From: Xanthobacter flavus
Lineage (GTDB): Bacteria > Pseudomonadota > Alphaproteobacteria > Rhizobiales > Xanthobacteraceae
Direction of reading: 5' to 3'
Length of the DNA stretch: 64,000 nucleotides
Assembly (NCBI RefSeq): GCF_017875275.1
Contig: NZ_JAGGML010000001.1
Location: 4,857,001 to 4,921,000, forward strand
The notes beneath the pieces were generated by a model. It did no database searches. It saw only the letters and a list, made by a program, of their open reading frames with translations, and had not been told where the DNA came from. Shown in pieces: positions 60,601 through 64,000 of this stretch. The position numbers and the translations under genes are program-made. How positions within the stretch are numbered: position 1 is the first letter of the stretch; each line of letters opens with the position of its first letter.

Positions 60601-63029
60601 GCCTCGTCTTCACCGGGTCGGGCAATTTCACCGGCACGGGCAACGCCCTCGCCAATGCCATCACGGGCGGCGCGGGCAACGACACGCTGGACGGCGGGGC
60701 GGGGAACGACACCCTGATCGGCGGGGCCGGCAACGACACCTATGTGGTGGATTCGGCCGGGGACGTGATCGTGGAGGCGGCCGGCGGCGGGACGGCCGAC
60801 CAGGTGCGCGCGAGCACCGCGAGCTTCACGCTTGGGGCGGAACTGGAGAACCTCACCTTCATCGGCACGGGCGATTTTGCCGGCACGGGCAACGCCCTCG
60901 CCAACACGCTGAAGGGCGGCACGGGCAATGATGCGCTCGCCGGCGGGTCTGGCAACGACACGCTCTATGGCCTCTCCGGCGACGACACGCTGGACGGCGG
61001 CACGGGCGCGGACACGCTGATCGGTGGTTCGGGCAACGACACCTATCTGGTGGACAGCGCGCTGGACGTGATCACCGAATATTCCGGCGGCGGCACCGAC
61101 ACGGTGCGCGCGACGGCGTCGAGCTACACCCTGTCGGCGGAGGTGGAGGCCCTCACCTTCGTCGGCACGGGGGCGTTCACCGGCACCGGCAATGCCTCGG
61201 CCAACATCATCACCGGCGGGTCGGGCAACGACACGCTGGACGGCGGCGACGGGGCCGACACGCTCATCGGCGGTGCCGGCAGCGACAGCCTCATCGGCGG
61301 TGCGGGCAACGACACGCTGGACGGCGGCACGGGCAACGACACGCTGACCGGCGGGGCCGGCAACGACACCTATGTGGTGGATTCTGCGGGCGACGTGATC
61401 GTGGAGGCGGCGGGCGGCGGCACCGACACGGTGCGCACCACCCGCGCGACCTACACGCTCGGCGCCGAACTGGAGAACCTCACCTTCATCGGCACCGGAT
61501 CGTTCACCGGCACGGGCAATGCGGCGAACAACGTCATCACCGGCGGGGCCGGCAACGACACGCTGGACGGCGGGGCGGGCAACGACACCCTGATCGGCGG
61601 GCTGGGCAACGACACCTATGTGGTGGACACGGGCGACAGCGTCTCGGAAGCCGCCGACGGGGGGACGGACCTGGTGAAGACGGCGCTCGCCGCCTACACG
61701 CTCGGCAACAATGTGGAGAACCTGACCTATACCGGGACGGCGGCCTTCACCGGCACGGGCAACACCCTCGCCAACACGCTGAAGGGCGGCGCGGGCCATG
61801 ACGTGCTCTCCGGCGGGTCGGGGAACGACACGCTCTATGGCCTCACCGGCAACGACACGCTGGACGGCGGCTCGGGTGCGGACACGCTGATCGGCGGCTC
61901 GGGGGACGACACCTATGTGGTGGACAATTCCGGGGACGTGGTGAGCGAATATGCGGTCGGCGGCACCGACACGGTGCGCACGGCGCTCGCCACCTACACG
62001 CTGGCGGGCGAGGTGGAGAATTTGACGTTCACCGGCAGCGCGGGCTTCACCGGCACGGGCAACAGCCTTGGGAGCGTGATCACGGGCGGTTCGGGCAACG
62101 ACACGCTGGACGGCAAGGCGGGCAACGACACGCTCATCGGCGGTTCGGGCAACGACACCTATGTGGTGGACGCGGCGGGCGACGTGGTGGTGGAGGCGGC
62201 CGGGGGCGGCACGGCGGACCAGGTGCGCACGGGCCTGTCGGCCTACACGCTCGGGGCCGAGGTGGAGAACCTGACCTATACGGGCACGACGGACTTCGCC
62301 GGCACGGGCAACGGCCTCGCCAACACGCTGAAGGGCGGCACGGGCCATGACGTGCTCACGGGCGGCGCGGGCAACGACACGCTCTATGGCCTGTCCGGCA
62401 ACGACACGCTGGACGGCGGCACGGGCGCGGACACGCTGATCGGCGGTTCGGGCAACGACACCTATCTGGTGGACAGCGCGCTGGACGTGATCACCGAATA
62501 TTCCGGCGGGGGAACGGACACGGCGCTCTCCACGGCGTCGAGCTTCACGCTGGCGGCGGAGGTGGAGAACCTGACCTTCGCCGGGGCCGGGGACTTCACC
62601 GGCACGGGCAATGCCGCGGCCAACGTCATCACCGGCGGCTCGGGCAACGACCTGCTGAACGGGGCGGCCGGCAACGACACGCTGATCGGCGGGCTCGGCG
62701 CGGATGCGCTCACCGGCGGGACCGGGGCGGACGTGTTCGTCTACACGGATGCGGCGCAGTCGGGCGCGGGCCTGTTCGACACCATCGCCGACTTCTCGGC
62801 GGGCGAGGGCGATTTGATCGACCTGTCGGCGATCGACGCCAACGCCGTGGGCGGCACGGCGGACGACGCCTTCATCTATGTGGGCGCGGCCGCCTTCTCC
62901 GGCACGGCGGGGGAACTGCGCTTCTCCGGCGGCCAGCTCCAGGGCGACACCAACGGCGACGGCACCGCCGACCTCCTCATCGCCCTCAACAACACAACCA
63001 CCCTCTCCGCCGGGAGCATCAGGCTCTGA
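54663..63029 (+). CDS. Giant RTX protein: three seven-bladed propellers, paired beta-sandwich domains, RTX repeats
   Basis: The 2788-residue protein has no N-terminal signal peptide. Residues about 15-420, 632-1030 and 1256-1650 each hold seven blades of a TolB/PD40-like motif (F-S-P-D-G-T-K-V-A-F-x-S then NLVPGDTN and DIFVKDL). Each propeller is followed by a VCBS-like domain (DADAGDSHTVS, DAPVFTSPA) and a cadherin-like one (TYALSGADAALF, DFEAPADAG-type). Residues 1860-2690 are RTX calcium-binding repeats (GGAGNDTLDGG) in eight modules, and the last 100 residues form a serralysin-like C-terminal end (DTIADFSAGEGDLIDLSAI) typical of type I secretion. It is probably exported by a type I system encoded elsewhere and acts outside the cell, perhaps in adhesion; no catalytic motif is seen. 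Confidence 0.9.
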   Translation: MANTAPEFTESGSITRVSTDAAGGQGDSDSYGPVFSPDGTKVAFYSYASNLVPGDGNGAGDIFVKDLTTGVITRISTDASGAQANGSSYRPVFSPDGTKVAFYSYGSNLVPGDTNGANDIFVKDLTTRVITLVSTDGTDAQGNSSSYGPVFSPDGTKVAFYSLASNLVPNDTNGAIDIFVKDLLSGETIRIATNATGAQGNDYSYQAVFSPDGTKVAFYSYASNLVAGDTNNNADIFIKDLNSGAVTLVSTDAAAIQGNSSSYTPVFSPDGTKVAFTSVATNLVPGDTNGIVDVFVKDLTTGMVTLVTADATGVQADSDSYSPQFSPDGTKLAFYSYATNLVPGDTNNTPDVFVKDLTTGIVTRLSTDAAGAQGNGYSDSPVFSPDGNKVVFNSGAPNLVLDDTNYTTDIFVKDLSVAKATLTDAAAKSALTGAGKIFFADADAGDSHTVSIAPQAGALGALTAVVVPVAGGASHVDWSYSVDTALIAALGTGQSRTETFTLTLDDGQGGTATRDVTVTLNGIDDAPVFTSPATVSFAEAATGPVLQVAAQDPEGAALTYALSGADAALFDLAADGTLSFKSASDYEAPADAGADNIYNVTITASDGALSTAQDVAVSVTDVGENAPQWASVGGITRVSTSSAGAQANGASSEGVLSADGTKLYFVSGASNLVPGSTGNVADLYVKDLATGQTTRLLNDCGAYDLSLSPDGTKIAFASQATNLVGSDTNGQYDIFVLNLTNGAVTRITSASGAEGTGGNALGYYNPTFTPDSSKVVYSSGFSNLVSGDTNNIPDIFVTDLNTGAISRISTNSSGQEAIGVPNNYFGSHDAVVSPDGTKIVFWSYATNLVSGDTNGQSDVFLKDLTTGAVTLLSTSAAGAPGNYGSQGGVFSPDGTKVAFYSSATNLMPGISNSGIYIKDIQTGAIEFVAPSTYSLMAYSPDGTKLAFISSSSNLVEGDTNAKNDVFVKDLATGQITRVSTSADGVEANGLLGASLAFTPDGKSVVFSSYASNLVPGDTNAAMDIFIKDATPPTVSSAIVTDDAAKPSLTAAGRFYFTDADASDIHTVSVAPQAGALGSVTASVVPRADGPDRIDWSYSIDSALVASLGAGQSRTETFALSLSDGTPGGTITQTVTVTVNGIEDAPAFSSPAAVTVSENSGGAVLKVVATDPEGLPVSYTLSGTDAALFNFAPDGTLSFKAPPNFEAPGDAGANNVYDLLVTATDGTQSGTQAITVTVGDVVETGNAAPQFLDGKPGGGITRVSTTSAGAQVSNDSLKPEFSPDGTKVVFYSGSNAYVPGDTNGNYDVFIKDLTTGAVSIVSATSSGAPAIGGSTDAVFSPDGTKVAFASTAGNLVDGDGNWSADIFVKDLATGAVTLVSGTDTGGFGTSNSREPRFSPDGTKVAFISSSALTASDTDGSEDLYIRDLSTGELTLVTEGNSYVSDSSERDFSFAPDGTKIVFVDGSGRVTVKDLTTGALSVVSTNAAGGAANDYLNLDPVFSPDGTKVAFSSRASNLVPNDTNNSVDVFVKDLVTGEITRVSTSASGVAGNNSSEQPQFSPDGTKILFRSNAKNLVPGSQSGANFYIKDLITGDVERVSSSAANVQLGYTDMHASFSADGTSVIFTSYAPSLVPGDTNSAQDIFIKELGDESVTSRSLTEAGGAQGLAAEGRIYFSDSDAGDTHTVSITPQAGTLGTLTAIVVDRPSGPDRVDWNYTIDQAQFSGLQGGETRVEVFTLTLDDGHGNSTTQSVSVTLTNINDAPVITAPTAVGFEENGSGLVLQVSATDADGDALTYGISGTDAALFEMSADGRLTFKSPPNFEAPADAGGDNVYDLILTASDGALTTQQALALTVTDFAEPPSVLIGDAGANTLNGTAGADGIWAGAGNDTLNGGGGDDLLFGDDGDDKLYGGSGNDTLTGGTGNDYLDGGSGNDALVGGSGNDTYVVDAAGDVVVEAAGGGIDTVRTSRSSYALGDEVESLVFTGSGNFTGTGNALANAITGGAGNDTLDGGAGNDTLIGGAGNDTYVVDSAGDVIVEAAGGGTADQVRASTASFTLGAELENLTFIGTGDFAGTGNALANTLKGGTGNDALAGGSGNDTLYGLSGDDTLDGGTGADTLIGGSGNDTYLVDSALDVITEYSGGGTDTVRATASSYTLSAEVEALTFVGTGAFTGTGNASANIITGGSGNDTLDGGDGADTLIGGAGSDSLIGGAGNDTLDGGTGNDTLTGGAGNDTYVVDSAGDVIVEAAGGGTDTVRTTRATYTLGAELENLTFIGTGSFTGTGNAANNVITGGAGNDTLDGGAGNDTLIGGLGNDTYVVDTGDSVSEAADGGTDLVKTALAAYTLGNNVENLTYTGTAAFTGTGNTLANTLKGGAGHDVLSGGSGNDTLYGLTGNDTLDGGSGADTLIGGSGDDTYVVDNSGDVVSEYAVGGTDTVRTALATYTLAGEVENLTFTGSAGFTGTGNSLGSVITGGSGNDTLDGKAGNDTLIGGSGNDTYVVDAAGDVVVEAAGGGTADQVRTGLSAYTLGAEVENLTYTGTTDFAGTGNGLANTLKGGTGHDVLTGGAGNDTLYGLSGNDTLDGGTGADTLIGGSGNDTYLVDSALDVITEYSGGGTDTALSTASSFTLAAEVENLTFAGAGDFTGTGNAAANVITGGSGNDLLNGAAGNDTLIGGLGADALTGGTGADVFVYTDAAQSGAGLFDTIADFSAGEGDLIDLSAIDANAVGGTADDAFIYVGAAAFSGTAGELRFSGGQLQGDTNGDGTADLLIALNNTTTLSAGSIRL
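60250..62745 (+). repeat. RTX repeat array (eight modules)
   Basis: About 2.5 kb of the RTX gene consists of tandem calcium-binding nonapeptides (GGxGxDxLx) broken by a longer segment that starts GNDTYVVD and ends GTGNALAN. Eight such modules can be counted. Modules 2-3 and 7-8 share the same order of variant segments and nearly identical DNA, pointing to an internal duplication. Confidence 0.85.
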
Positions 63030-63144
63030 AGGCACTGGGCGGCAGAATCCACTAACCGGGCTGCGATGGTCGTCGCGGCCGATGCTTGGCTCAGGCGGTA
63101 TTGCGCAAGATGATGGCGGCGACGGATTGAGGAGAGCGCCGCCG

Positions 63145-63708
63145 ATGAAGGACTGGCTCGCACGCGTCTGGGTGAGCGGCGCGGGCTTCATGGCCGGCGC
63201 CCTGCTGCTGGTTGCCCCGCTGGTGGCGGGGGCGGGCTGGGGCGTCCTCGCCATCTTCCTCGCCTCGCCGGTCTACATGCTCCACCAGATCGAGGAGCAC
63301 GCCGGGGACCGCTTCCGCTCGTATGTGAACAGGGTGGTGTTCGGCGGAGCCGAGGCGCTCACGGTCGGCGACGTGTTGTGGATCAACCTGCCCGGAGTGT
63401 GGGGCCTCAACCTTCTGGCGCTCTACGCCGCCTGGCTCGCCGGCCCCGGCTGGGGCCTCGCGGCCGCCTATCTCATCCTGGTGAACGGGATCGCACATCT
63501 CGGCATGGCGGCGCGCTTTCGCAGCTACAATCCGGGCCTTGCGACAGGCGCCCTGATCTTCATCCCCTTCGGCCTCTCCACCGCAATGGCGGTGCCGGCC
63601 AGCGCCGCGCAGCACCTGCTCGCGCTCGCCATCGCCATCGCGGTCCACCTGGCGATCATGGTGCGGGTGCGCCGGAATGTCGCCCGTGCCCGCGCGCGGG
63701 GCGGATGA
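63145..63708 (+). CDS. HXXEE-domain membrane protein
   Basis: The 187-residue protein has about five membrane helices and the HXXEE signature in VYMLHQIEEHAGD near residue 52, with further His residues in NGIAHLGMAARF and AVHLAIMV that may bind metal with it. The ATG at 63145 follows GAGGAGA. HXXEE proteins occur in many bacteria but have no established function. The first helix may act as a signal anchor. Confidence 0.85.
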   Translation: MKDWLARVWVSGAGFMAGALLLVAPLVAGAGWGVLAIFLASPVYMLHQIEEHAGDRFRSYVNRVVFGGAEALTVGDVLWINLPGVWGLNLLALYAAWLAGPGWGLAAAYLILVNGIAHLGMAARFRSYNPGLATGALIFIPFGLSTAMAVPASAAQHLLALAIAIAVHLAIMVRVRRNVARARARGG

Positions 63709-63738
63709 CGGGTGCTGCGACGCGCGAGACGGAAGAGG

Positions 63739-63814
63739 TGGTGAGCCCGTCGGGATTCGAACCCGAGACCCCATGATTAAAAGTCACGTGCTCTACCGGC
63801 TGAGCTACGGGCTC
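63739..63814 (-). tRNA. tRNA-Lys (anticodon TTT)
   Basis: The minus strand folds as a standard 76-nt tRNA: acceptor GAGCCCG with CGGGCTC, D arm GCTCAGCCGGTAGAGC, anticodon loop CTTTTAA (anticodon TTT, reading AAA/AAG), T arm with GGTTCGAATCC, discriminator A and encoded CCA (63741-63739). All four stems pair, and the short variable loop fits class I. Confidence 0.97.
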
Positions 63815-63965
63815 ACTTGACGCGTTGGTTAGGGTGCGAAGGCGGCGGGGTCAAGGCCGGGAGGGCGGGATGTCCCGGCATTTCAGCGGGGAGCGGCGCG
63901 GGCGGGGCATTGACCGGGCCGGACGGCTTCCGCACCATGGCCGTCCCATTGCTTCTGGAATTGCC

Positions 63966-64000
63966 ATGCCGGTCAACAACCACATCGCCGCCCGCGCCGA
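63966..64000 (+). CDS. N-terminal fragment, possible M20 amidohydrolase
   Basis: Eleven codons remain before the window ends: MPVNNHIAARA. Many alphaproteobacterial M20 amidohydrolases (hippurate hydrolase-like) start with a similar MPxxNRIA sequence, so the gene might be one, but this is too short to be sure. The 150 bases between the tRNA and this start contain nothing I recognise. Confidence 0.35.
   Translation, partial: MPVNNHIAARA

Noticed and set aside
60250-62745. Regular DNA repeats that might look like a CRISPR or satellite array
   Set aside because: The period is in codons, the frame is open, and the repeats encode GGxGxDxLx calcium-binding peptides; there are no unique spacers and no cas genes.

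Overview
The window is a GC-rich (roughly 68-70 %) chromosomal segment of an alphaproteobacterium, most likely of the Hyphomicrobiales and plausibly Xanthobacteraceae. The clues are: a five-gene tetrahydromethanopterin (H4MPT) biosynthesis cluster typical of methylotrophs; carotenoid genes (crtZ, a crtE-type prenyl synthase, type 2 IPP isomerase); a phasin; a ClpS-ClpA pair; a giant growth-pole-ring-like coiled-coil protein; and a ribB whose RibA half has lost its zinc cysteines. There are no rRNA operons, prophage, IS elements or CRISPR arrays. The genus assignment is inference.

Layout. 1-5 kb: the 3' end of a cystathionine beta-lyase gene, a tiny membrane protein, panC, a VWA protein paired with a membrane J-protein, and a D,D-carboxypeptidase with a SPOR tail. 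5-9.4 kb: a phasin behind two copies of a palindromic operator, then clpS-clpA closed by a strong bidirectional hairpin. 9.4-15.6 kb: crtZ, a pterin carbinolamine dehydratase, a class III aminotransferase relative without its catalytic lysine, then the overlapping H4MPT operon on the minus strand (MfnE-like kinase, DmrX-like flavoprotein, dihydropteroate synthase-like protein, DUF447, MfnB-like). 15.7-27.7 kb: cytochrome c, rsmE, a YbdK-type ligase, an Mg2+ P-type ATPase gene broken by a one-base frameshift, a fumarylacetoacetate hydrolase-family enzyme, an overlapping LpxH-like / glycosyltransferase / threonine dehydratase string, an MFS transporter and a dipeptide epimerase.

27.8-31.6 kb encodes an Mla-type lipid transporter (STAS-MlaE, MlaF, MlaD, lipoprotein). 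31.6-37 kb holds a YcjX-like GTPase, SixA phosphatase, a degenerate FAD-type protein, a small membrane protein and a P1 peptidase that appears to start at CTG. 37-41.5 kb is the 1451-residue pole-ring-like protein. 41.8-44.9 kb: ferredoxin, SH3 protein, 2-hydroxyacid dehydrogenase and a DUF616 protein. 45-50.6 kb, all minus strand: a GGPP synthase overlapping an ABC exporter pair, then ccmC-ccmD-ccmG, moeB and the DUF616 gene. Type 2 IPP isomerase diverges from the prenyl synthase, so isoprenoid supply is set up from one intergenic region.

52-64 kb: a DUF1194 VWA protein, ribBX with an N-terminal helix-turn-helix, and an 8.4-kb gene for a 2788-residue RTX protein built as three tandem units, each a seven-bladed SPDGTK propeller followed by two beta-sandwich domains, then eight RTX modules and a type I secretion-like tail. 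An HXXEE membrane protein, tRNA-Lys(TTT) and the first codons of a possible M20 amidohydrolase end the window.

The observations most worth following are the 3x7-blade RTX protein, the lysine-less aminotransferase beside the H4MPT genes, the CTG-initiated peptidase, the prenyl synthase-ABC overlap, and the paired phasin operator.
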